Of a stretch of DNA of 64,000 bases, positions 1-9,390 are shown in pieces. The first letter of the stretch is position 1. Every line of letters starts with the position of its first letter. The notes under the pieces are model-generated. The model was not told where the DNA came from, did not search any database, and saw nothing but the letters and a program-made list of their open reading frames with translations. The stretch covers positions 1-64,000 of the forward strand of contig QANU01044385.1 of assembly GCA_003254905.1 (NCBI GenBank), read 5' to 3'. The translations under genes were made by a program, and so were the position numbers. The DNA is from Nissolia schottii. Lineage: Eukaryota; Streptophyta; Magnoliopsida; Fabales; Fabaceae.

Positions 1-60
1 TACCGTCGGAAAATAACCGACGGTAATTTTGGGACGGTAATAGTCATATTTCTAGTAGTG
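1..60. mobile_element. CACTA (En/Spm) transposon terminus, cut by window edge
   Basis: Read on the minus strand from position 60, the DNA begins CACTACTAGAAATATG, the usual CACTA terminal inverted repeat. It is followed inward by short subterminal repeats in both orientations (TACCGTCGG at 1, CCGACGGTA at 18, GGACGGTAA at 32). Subterminal arrays of this kind are where CACTA transposases bind. Only the end of the element is in the window, so the 3-bp target duplication and the transposase genes cannot be checked. Confidence 0.75.
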
Positions 61-655
61 AAAGAGAATCTGACACAAATGATAGAGCCTTGGGCTTACG
101 ACTGTTAATCATTTCTAATCTAGTCAGTTATATAAACAAATACCTAGTCCATCACAAAGAAGTACAATAAGCCATATAGTATTATAATAATGTGCACATA
201 CACATCATGTTCATCAAAATACATAACAAAAAGTTCATCTTGCGCGCAACTGTATTCGTTGGTCTCCGTAGTACTGGAGTCTTGCCTCTAGGCTACTGGC
301 GGTTTATAATGCGTCCTTCACTGCTCCTCCTGCTATTCGTCAGAGTCTTCGTCCGCTCCTGGAAGCATAAGCGAGTGGGGGTGAGAACGTTTCGTTCTCA
401 GTGTGCGTCCTTAACTCTACCTAGTGGTTCATTTCTTGGTTATGTTCCAGGCCACTCAGGAGATCTCTACATGTACATGCTTACCTGACTCCTACTGATT
501 ATTATCTGTCACCTAGATCCTGAGCAGCTTTATCTACTTTACTAGGTGACGGGGGATCTAGTCTTTCTTATCTAAGTTCTCGTGCTTGTTAACTTTCTTC
601 GCGCATATACATCGCCGTCTCCAGCGTTTTCTTAATGGTACTTACCTACTACATA

Positions 656-705
656 GACTTACATACATTATCATATACTGGGACTTACATACATTATCAT
701 ATACT
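656..705. repeat. Direct duplication of a 24-bp unit
   Basis: The unit GACTTACATACATTATCATA plus four more bases occurs at 656-679 and again at 682-705, separated by two G residues. It lies in the LTR-like remnant and has no apparent coding role. Confidence 0.85.
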
Positions 706-1506
706 TATGCATCACATATTCATTCATCATACCCTTATCCATTAGGTATCTTATGCATGGGGAAACTGGGGGTCTCTTACGCATACCGGCTCACCCAGGT
801 TAGCGTCCTTCTTAGTCCTTTCACCTTTTTAACCGTGGCCTAGGTTACAACCTCTTTCTATTCCCTATCATGTCGACTCGGCAGCGCTCTAACCGGTGTG
901 ATAACTAACCACGCAGAGCTCTTGGGAGGTGACATCAGACACGATAAGTACAACCACTCCCCTAACAAGAATGGCAAGGGACCGACCCTTGGGCTCGATC
1001 AGGCGTGGACACGTAGGTCAGCCCTTGGACTCGACCACGCTTTTCTATACTCTTCTCTTTACTGGGGCCCCCTTTCTTTCCTCAAGACTTGTCTTGTTCT
1101 CTTTACTCTCAGGCCTTGGACTGTTCTCTTTATCTCGGGCCTTGGCCCGTTGTTATCGGAACTTGGTCTCTCTACCTGCGTTGCTTATAACCAATCCAGC
1201 TTGCCGAATTAGTGAGGGGCGTGTCTGTAAGGCGTGCCAAGAGAATAGGGATCTTCCTAATTATATAACTACATACTCTGGCTAAGGTCATCCGAATCCT
1301 TGGTGATCGGAGCCTTTTTACACTGCTTTATTCCCTAGGGTTCAATTATGTACATTTAACTTTATGTGAATACTTTTAGTTATCTACGGTCGTCCTAACT
1401 CTTACGACGGCCGTTCCTCATGATGCATGCCCTTCTTGTATAGTGGTACGCATAACTATGCTTGATGGATCCCATAGGGTAATTAAAAACTCAAGTTTCC
1501 AGTGAG

Positions 1507-1665
1507 CATTCGACTGACTACGGTTTGTGCATTCGAATGATTCTTTCATTCGATTGAATGCAATCGATTGAAATCCTTCTTAGGCTTTCATTCGATTGAA
1601 ATCCTTATTCATTCAATTGAAATCCAAAATCTTTCATTCGATTCTCGAGGGAATTCAATTGGATG
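1507..1665. repeat. Array of CATTCGATTGAA-type motifs
   Basis: About eight variants of CATTCGATTGAAATCC occur in 160 bp, with the core seen near 1508, 1530, 1548, 1561, 1589, 1610, 1634 and 1650. The core ATTCGATTGAA is close to palindromic around TCGA or ATCGAT. The array sits in the LTR-like remnant, so it may be an internal repeat of that element. Its function is unknown. Confidence 0.75.
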
Positions 1666-2149
1666 AACTAGTGTTAAAATAGCTCCCAAGAGCATTTTCT
1701 CAGGGTTTCTCACCGTAACTTTTTTCTTATTTTCCAGTGATCCAATCAGTACAGTTATGATTCCTAAATGTCAAAATCATCAAAACCTATTCTCTACTAC
1801 TTACTCCCTATGATTTTCACAAAGTATTTTTCCATTCCAATACACACATATACAAATAAACAGTCATAAAATAAACCACATAGACAATAAGCTTAGAGTT
1901 ACCCACTTTCCAAAGCGTATTTGGAGACGGTGAAAATTGTGAGAAAATGCTCCCACAAACATTGGTGCAATCCTGCTATTTTTCTTGAATCCGGCGGTAT
2001 AACTAGAGAGCGCACGAGCGAAGCAGAAATAATTTTAGCAGTATAACGTTATGGTTTCTGAAGGTTGAGAAGATGGCTTCGGAGGGCCCCTATTTAGAGA
2101 GAATGGCGAGGCAGTGGCCAAAGGGTCAATGTACTTGATATTTACATTA

Positions 2150-2240
2150 TTTTATTATTATATTATATATATTTGATTATATATGTATATATATAATATA
2201 TATGCTGCTGGGGAAATGTCCGTCCCGGGTGAAGTATATG

Positions 2241-2271
<31 letters not shown>
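2150..2271. repeat. AT-rich tract and (TTA)n microsatellite
   Basis: 2150-2200 is nearly pure A/T with TATATA runs. 2243-2271 is a run of TTA/TAT trinucleotides. Both are simple sequence with length variation expected. Confidence 0.8.
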
Positions 2272-2280
2272 GTTTTTGTT

Positions 2281-3321
2281 TTTGTTTTGCTTCTTTCCGT
2301 CAGGGGGGTCACATCACGTTAGTTTTATCCAATGTGAATAATTGATACAAGAAAAGCAATTTCAATAATTGTTCTCTTTATTCACGTACACAATAATTGT
2401 TTTACAAGGTTTTATAAATTGTGCATAATTGGTTCCAGTCTTTTGTAAATCATGATTCCATCAACCTCTGCAACAATGTATTACCAGAATTGATTTCCTA
2501 AACTTCATTTTCAAAGGCTTTGAAGTGATTCTAGGAAGGATTCTGCAGCCTTTTTTTTTTTTTCTTTCTCTGCTTTCTACTGATCTCTTTCAAAGCCATT
2601 TTCTTTACCCGGTAAAAAAGAAACCATCTAAAAGCCTTCTTTTGCATTAATCAGACTGTTCGTGTTCACAATGATGAAGTAAGGATTAATCAGACTATCA
2701 GATCCATCATATCCTATTTGAAGTTGATCGAAGTTTGTTTCTGTCTTACTCTCTATTCAACTAATTAGTTTGTTTAAACTCTAGTATTGTCCATCACGAT
2801 AAAATTTTACGCTCTCAAGAAGGATAATTTTTAACAAAATTCTAAGTACAGACTTGATAGATCCAAGTGCTCTAGCGCTCGCTCTCTTAAGTAAGGTTTT
2901 ATGTTATTGATGTTTTTTACCTTATTTTAAATCGTGAATAACGTGTTCCGGTGTGCTGCTGCTGCTGCGTTCTGGTTCTGGTGGTGCTCTGCTGCTGCGT
3001 ACTCCAGCGGCCCCTCAGTCCCTCACAGCGTTCTCCGTTCAGCCATGCCGAAGGTACTTTTAATTTTACCATGAACTTCAACTTGTGCTATTGTTTCTCT
3101 CAGATCTACAAAAATAGAAACTGAATGAGAGAAAATGAGAACCTTAAATACTCTTTGAGATTTTTTAATTTAGAAAATGGATGTCCCTGTCACAGCTTGC
3201 TCCTTAGCGCTTGTGAAATATCTGTTCCCCCTGGCTTCTAAAAGAAGTTTTTAGTTCATATTTTCATATACAATTTATTTTTTGATGTTTGAATCTGGTA
3301 GAATCTGTTTGATCATTTGTG
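2281..3321. other. Non-coding stretch; possible 5' leader exon of the NLR gene
   Basis: No protein-coding gene is supported. Around 2945-3056 there is an island of higher GC with TGCTGCTGCTGCTGCG, ending in CATGCCGAAG followed by GTACTT, which could be a splice donor. A leader exon here spliced to the acceptor at 9353-9355 just before the NLR start would place the copia element inside a leader intron. This is only inference. The rest is ordinary AT-rich DNA. Confidence 0.3.
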
Positions 3322-3326
3322 TTTTG

Positions 3327-3536
3327 TAATAGAAATTGTTTATTGCAACCTGTTTTCTCCATTAATGGAAATCACACAAATATACAATTGATATGCCAAT
3401 GCCACAAGCAAAAACTTCCTAAGATAGCATGACTAATTGATAAGCACCTAACATAAAATCCTCCTAAAATATATAAATTGATACTAATTACATCTCCTAA
3501 TTTACTTGCTATATTTGACTAAGTTATCCGTTAATA
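3327..3536 (-). repeat. 3' LTR of the copia element
   Basis: Matches the other LTR over its whole length with seven substitutions. On the minus strand it starts TATTAACGGATAAC and ends ATTTCTATTA. The adjacent polypurine tract reads TTGAGGGGGG on the minus strand (3537-3546). Confidence 0.95.
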
Positions 3537-3542
3537 CCCCCC

Positions 3543-6500
3543 TCAAGTTGGAGCATGGAAGTCATGCATGCCCAACTTGACTAAGATTGTTGTAAACTTG
3601 TTTGTACCGAGAGCCTTGGTGAAAATGTCAGCCAGTTGAACTTGTGTTGGGACATATGATGGAAGAAGCCGTTTATGCACGATCTCATCCCTAACAAGAT
3701 GGCAGTCGACCTCAATGTGCTTCGTGCGCTCATGGAAGACAAGGTTTTTAGCAATGTGGAGCGTCGCTTGACTATTGCAATAAAGACGAATGGGGGCAGG
3801 ATGAGGCACGAATAAATCGAAGAGTATATCCTTAATCCACCTCAGTTCTTGTGTCGTCTTAGCCATTGAGCGATACTCAGCTTCAGCAGAGGAGGCGGAA
3901 ACTGTCTGTTGTTTCTGAGTTTTCCAAGAGATTGGTGAGTTGCCAAGTTGAATGAACCACCCCGTGAGAGACTTGCGAGTGAGAGGACAACTCGCCCAAT
4001 CAGAGTCACACCACCCAGAGAGCTGTAAATCACTTTCCCGCGGGAGTAGGATGCCCTGTCCAGATGTCCCTTTAGATAACGAACAACTCGTAGAGCAGCT
4101 TGTCGATGTTCTATGCGAGGATTTTGTATAAATTCGGACAAAACATTCACACTGTAAGCTAGATCAGGTCGAGTGAAACACAAATAAATTAGCCTTCCAA
4201 CAAGTCGCCGATAGTTGCTAGGATTAGAAATTAAAGGACTAGCGGCGGATCCCAAACGAAGATTCTCTTCACACGGTGGAGTCACCAGCTTAGCTCCTAA
4301 GAGCCCTGCTTCAGTGATTATGTCCAAAGCATATTTCCTTTGGCACAAGAAAATTCCAGTGGGAGATCGAGCAACTTCAACTCCCAAGAAGTACTTCAAT
4401 CGGCCCAAGTCTTTCATATGAAAGCATTTGTGCAAGTATTGTTTAAAACTGTGAATTGTAGCACCATTATTTCCTGCAATGACAAGATCATCAACATATA
4501 CTAAAACAACCATTTTCACACCGTGCGGCAAAGACTAAACAGGGAATGATCCTTCTGAGATTGGTGAAAACCATATTGAAGAAAAGCGAAAAGCAATTTT
4601 GCAAACCAGCACCGAGGAGCCTGCTTCAGACCATAAAGTGATTTCTGAAGTTTATAGACTAGCCCTTGTTGAGACACTTGAAATCCAGGAGGGAGCTTCC
4701 TATAAACATCGTCATCAAGTTCTCCATGAAGAAACGCATTGTGGACATCCATCTGGTGAAGTTCCCCATTCTGAGTTGCTGCTACTGCAAGAGTTGTGTG
4801 AATGGTGACCATTTTCGCCACCGGAGATAAGGTTTCATTGTAATCCAAGCCTTTCACCTGATGATTTCCCAAAATAACTAGTCTTTCTTTGAACCGCTCT
4901 ATTGTCCCATTAGCATTGTATTTTATTTTGTATATCCACTTACACCCAAGTGCCTTCTTTCCTGGAGGGAGATTGGTAAGCTCCAAGTATCATTGATCTC
5001 AAGAGCATGAATTTCTTGGGCCATAGCTTCTTGCCAACGCTCATCTCTTACTGCTTGAGAAAAAAACAAAGGCTCCTGTTCTGTTTGGAGAGTAGCAAGG
5101 AAAGTATGGTGTTGTTTTGAAAAAGAATAGCAATTCACAAAATTTTGTATAGGATAGGACACACCTGAGGATTTTGATGGAAAGCGAGGCTGGTCAGAGG
5201 GGCTCATTTGTATCATGGCAGCAATGATGAAGTCATGCAGTCGAACGGAGGGCATCTTTGCATGGTGGCCACGATCGAGAGGAGCTTCTGCCGTTGGTGG
5301 CTACTCAGTCGTTGGTGACGGATCGACGGATGGCACTGATTCCTCTTCTTTGGGTCTAACATCGAGTTCATGGCCCCCTTGTCAGTGGTAGGTTCTAGAG
5401 TTGTGTGAAGATCACCCACCCATTCACGTTCAATTCCAGAAGCAATGACTTGGGCTTCTTTGAAAGGAAATATATTCTCAACGAAGTGAACATCACGTGA
5501 TACAAAAAGAATTTCCTTTTCCAAGTCAAATAATTTCCGTCCTTTTTCCCAAATGGATACCTGACAAACACACATTTTCGTCTTTGACTTTTAAATTTGT
5601 CCTTTAGTCTGTTCTAATTGTGAGCATAGCATAGGGAGCCAAACATTTGCAAGTGCTCATAGCTTGAAACTTTTCCATGAATGACCTCATAGGGAGTTCT
5701 TCCCTTCAATATTTTGGATGGTGTTTGATTAATTAAGTACCCAGCTGTCAAGACACATTCTCCCAAAAATTGAATAGGAAGATTGCCTTGAAACCGTAAT
5801 AACCGAGCGATGTTCATGATATGTCGATGCTTGCGTTCCACTCTTCCATTCTATTGTGGGGTCCCAACCAATGAAGTTTGGTGAACAATGCCTTGTTGAA
5901 GAAAATATTGTTTTAAACACATAAATTCAGTGCCATTGTCAGATCGCACCATTTTAACACACTTGTTATATTCTCAGTCAACCAAGGCGAAGAAATTTTT
6001 CAAAGTAACTGACACCTCTATCTTTTTTTTTCAACAAATATATTCAAACTTCTCGTGAACAATCATCCACAATAGTTAAGAAATATGCGGCACCACACGA
6101 AGAAGGGGTTCTATAGGGTCCCCACAAGTCACAATGAATTAAATCAAAAATATCTGAGGCCTGATACTCACTTAAAGGAAACTTATCTCTTGATTGCTTG
6201 GATTTTTCACAAATTTCACAAATTTTATTCAGCCCATCGCTTGTATATTTCTCACTTACATTCGGGAGCATTTGCACAATTGCAAAAGATGGATGTCCTA
6301 ATCCCTTGTGCCAAAGAGTTAATTGATTCCCTGCTCTGACATGGCAGGCTTGAGTCTTGTGTGCCCTACGATACCAATAAAGCCCCTCCTTCCGTTCACC
6401 CGCTCCAATCAGCATCCTCGAAGTGCGGTCCTGTATAACACAACTTTTGTCAGTGAATTGTACTATACAATTTTTATCATCTATTAATTGGGAAACTGAG

Positions 6501-6544
6501 AGCAAATTGCATTTCAATTCGGGCACATGAAGGACATTTTTCAA
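3543..6544 (-). pseudogene. copia pol (integrase, reverse transcriptase, RNase H), broken
   Basis: Fragments of one polyprotein lie in different frames. A GAG-pre-integrase zinc region and the start of the integrase core are at 6044-6544 (LWHKGLGHPS, CEICEKSKQSR, IHCDLWGPY). More integrase is at 5614-5920. A linker and the start of reverse transcriptase are at 4516-5575 (MDVHNAFLHGEL). The rest of reverse transcriptase is at 3842-4531, with the catalytic YVDD about 12 residues in. RNase H follows to 3543, with the typical ADIFTKAL near its end. Frame changes near 3850, 4520, 4950, 5230, 5600 and 5950, plus stops, show that no functional polyprotein can be made. A protease core between 6560 and 6900 was not clearly recognised. 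Confidence 0.9.
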
Positions 6545-6974
6545 CTCAAGTCCTCATTCAAGGATCACTGTTCCTTGATTGCATGCTACCACCAGTTCAC
6601 TATCAGGAAACCCCACTGGGCACCCTCGTATAGTCTTTCTTTCCCACAGATTTTCCAAGGTCCCTGTCATGTGGTTGGACGCTCCACTATCAATGATCTA
6701 CAAATCAAACATTCTCTTACCGGTCATTTTCTCAGATTCATTTAGTTTTTGCTTGTTAATGATGTCTAGTAACACCTTCCACTGCTCATTAGTTAATCTT
6801 GCCTTCTCAGATTTTTCTTCCTCTACATCATTAGCATGAATCATGATTGCCGTTTTCAGCAGCGTACATCACATTTGCACGCGCTTGAGTTCCACGGTTT
6901 CGCGTCCCTTGTCGCCATGAACCTTTCCCACTGCTTTTTCCTTCATTCCTTGGTCGATCGCCCTACCATTCCGG

Positions 6975-7814
6975 TTAACCCACAATTTGGAAACATTCTT
7001 TGATATCGGGACCAGTTTTTCCACATTTTGAGCATGTCATCGCCCTTTCTCCATAGCTGCCTCGTCCTCTCGTCTTGTTCCCTGACTGTATCGCGAGTCC
7101 TACAACTATCCCTCTTTCTTCCGTCGACTTCGCGATCATTCTCACCCTTTCCTCTTGCAACAGCATCGCGTAAACGCGGCTCAATGAAGGTAAAGGATCT
7201 GCTACCAAAATATTTGACCTCATTGTGCCATAGCGTGCATCATCCAAGCCCATCAGCAGTTGGTGAACTTTCTCTTCCTCCCTTCTCTTCTCAAGTTGAG
7301 TCCCAATTCCAGATTTGCATCCGCCACAAGTACAAGTGGGAATTTGCTCACAATTTGCTAATTCATCCCAAAGGACCTTCAATTTTCCAAAGTAAGTCGC
7401 CATGATCATGCCTTCTTGCTTGCATCTCAACAACTCTGCCTTTAATTGTTGAATTTGCGGACCGTTCACAATAGAGAATCGTTCCTTGATGTCTTCCCAG
7501 AGCTCCTGCGCATTTTCTGCATACGCCACGGTCGATCGGAGACTCGGTTCGATCGTGTTCAAGATCCACGACACGATCATGGATTGCACTGTCCACCAGT
7601 CCTCTAGCTCGGGCGCATCTTCCTCTGGTTGGGTGTGTGTCCCATCGATGAATCCCCATTTTCTCTGAGCCCGAAGCAAGATTTTTACCGCTCTAGCCCA
7701 TTCATCGAAGTTCTCTCCCCGCAGTTGCACTTGCGTAATTATGTTTCCAGGGTTGTCACTCGCGCTAAGATCATATGGCAAGTAGGTCTTCTTACTTCCT
7801 CCTTCTGCTGCCAT
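6975..7814 (-). pseudogene. copia gag (nucleocapsid) open frame
   Basis: A frame of 279 residues begins directly downstream of the 5' LTR and primer site. It has the usual copia gag layout: an N-terminal region with WARAVKILLRAQRKWGFIDG, then the retrotran_gag/UBN2-type helical region, then a C-terminal zinc knuckle. The knuckle should be CX2CX4HX4C. Here it reads CSKCGKTGPDIKEC, so the histidine is replaced by proline and zinc binding should be lost. The frame runs on into the broken pol region. Confidence 0.88.
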
Positions 7815-7873
7815 GTTTTGGCAGGTTCCCCTACGCTTTTATTTCTTTGTGTTTGTCGGGTATCAAAGCTCGA

Positions 7874-7885
7874 GCTCTGGTACCA
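7874..7885 (-). other. Primer binding site of the copia element
   Basis: The minus strand reads TGGTACCAGAGC directly after the 5' LTR. The classical copia site, complementary to the 3' end of initiator methionine tRNA, is TGGTATCAGAGC, so there is one mismatch. Confidence 0.9.
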
Positions 7886-8095
7886 TAATAGAAATTGTTT
7901 ATTATAATTTGTTTTCTCCATTGATGGAAATCACACATATATACAATTGATATGCCAATGCCACAAGCAAAAACTTCCTAAGATAGCATGACTAATTGAT
8001 ATGCACCTAACATAAAATCCTCCTAAAATATATAAATTGATACTAATTACATCTCCTAATTTACTTGCTATATTTGACTAAGTTATCCGTTAATA
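7886..8095 (-). repeat. 5' LTR of the copia element
   Basis: The pair of the LTR at 3327-3536, of equal length (210 bp). It is flanked on the right by the target duplication TTTTG and on the left by the primer binding site. Confidence 0.95.
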
Positions 8096-8100
8096 TTTTG

Positions 8101-9390
8101 TTTTAAATTTTATGGTGTATGAGCTGTGCTACTGAGTGTTCAAAAGCACTTCAGGAAATTGATAACTGATGATTATGTTATGCTCCTTTTAAGTTTTGGT
8201 TTCTTGCTGGAGCATTTTTCTTATTGTTGTTTACTTGGTTGCTGGAGATTCTACAGTTTAAGAGGTATTTTTTGAGTTTATTGGTTTCTCTATATTCCTT
8301 GTGATTTTTGGATATGTGTCATATTGCTTGGAAATTATAGGATGATTTAAGGAGGGGGAAAAGTTGTGCAAATGTGGTATAAAGCACTGGAAATCTATGG
8401 TTCAATAGTGTGACAAGAATCACTAGAGCTCACATCTGAAGACTTACATGTACATTTCTTAATACTATTATGGACTATGCTATGAATTCATGCCACAGGT
8501 TCAAAAGATTACATCACATGCTTGAGCTCCAGGGAGTAGTGAGTTGTTGTGTTTCTGTGTTACATTGTGCTGTAATGTTACACTCTACTTTAACCTTTTG
8601 TATTAGTTGTCAATTTAAATTGCAGTTTATGATGATCAATACAATCCAAACATCGTGGTTATCTTAATTTCCAAAAATTACTTTGTGACTTCGACTATAT
8701 TGTTTTCTTTATATAAATTATCCATAATTTCTATACACATAACTATAACTGTGACAGCAATAGCAATTGAAAAGCATGGTTGTCACTGACATTTTTCTTT
8801 CAAAAGGCCAGTAACTAAAGCTAAAATGAGAGCAAAAGATAGAATTTTCATTGGATTTTTTTGTTGTTGTGTGAAACTGTTTCATTGGATTTTAGTTGTG
8901 GTTGTTTCTCTAATAAGTATGGCTTTTTTTTTTTTTTTTTTTTCATTATGCACACAAGTTGTTTGTTGGAATGTGGCACTGATTGTTAGTTGCATTGTAG
9001 AGTAGGTATCGCTGAGAAGGCTGTTTGATTGTTCGTTGCATTACTTCTGGTTAATTAGTTTCAATTTCTCTTCTAAAGTTTCTATTCTCGTGCCCTCAAT
9101 TCACAAGAGTTGTAGATTTGACATGTATTTTTGTGTGTTCTTGTACCTACTAAGGTTCTTTTTTGAAGAAATCCTCTTGAATAACTTTGAATAACCCTCT
9201 TGAAATCCTCAAGCAGAAAGAAAAATCGTTACTCTCATCTCATGATTCACTAAGTAGTAAATATTGCGGTATAGAACATGTCATATATGTTAGTTGCAGT
9301 TCATTTTACATCTCATGTATGATTATTAGCTGGATATACCTACATTTGCATGCAGAAGAAGATGTAGCGGAGCAGGACCAAGAGTGAAGC
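8101..9390 (+). promoter_or_regulatory. Upstream region of the NLR gene
   Basis: No coding gene is supported. The sequence is AT-rich with a T19-20 tract near 8926-8943. A good splice acceptor, TTTGCATGCAG, ends at 9355. It is followed by a purine-rich leader of 35 bases before the ATG at 9391, which suggests a leader intron upstream. I see no clear TATA box that would fix the transcription start. Confidence 0.45.

Larger units (their letters stand above)
61..2240 (-). repeat. LTR-like remnant, probably Ty3/gypsy type, antisense
   Basis: No host gene is supported here; the short open frames are not protein-like. On the minus strand the DNA around 2090 has a promoter-like layout (a TATA-like CTAAATAGG followed by a transcript-like leader). 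The rest is moderately GC-rich with internal duplications, unlike the AT-rich intergenic DNA elsewhere. This fits a retrotransposon LTR or untranslated region. I could not find both LTR ends or any gag or pol domain, so family and borders are tentative. Confidence 0.35.
3327..8095 (-). mobile_element. Ty1/copia LTR retrotransposon, full length, degenerate
   Basis: Complete minus-strand element of about 4.8 kb. It has two LTRs of 210 bp, a primer binding site directly next to the 5' LTR, a polypurine tract next to the 3' LTR, and a 5-bp target duplication TTTTG (3322-3326 and 8096-8100). Domain order along the minus strand is gag, protease region, integrase, reverse transcriptase, RNase H, which defines copia. 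The internal region is broken by several frameshifts. I count seven differences between the LTRs (about 3.3%), so insertion is fairly recent. The LTR ends are TA...TA rather than TG...CA. It lies in antisense about 1.3 kb upstream of the NLR start codon. Confidence 0.95.

Noticed and set aside
192-1285. Several open frames of 85-118 residues in the first 1.3 kb
   Set aside because: Overlapping frames, odd composition and no recognisable domain. They lie in LTR-like repeated DNA.
3155-3255. Short frame starting MDVPVTACSLALVKYL
   Set aside because: It looked slightly like an NLR N-terminus but stops after about 25 residues and has no linked downstream frame.
7028-7907. Plus-strand open frames across the copia gag region
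   Set aside because: They are antisense shadows of the minus-strand gag frame.
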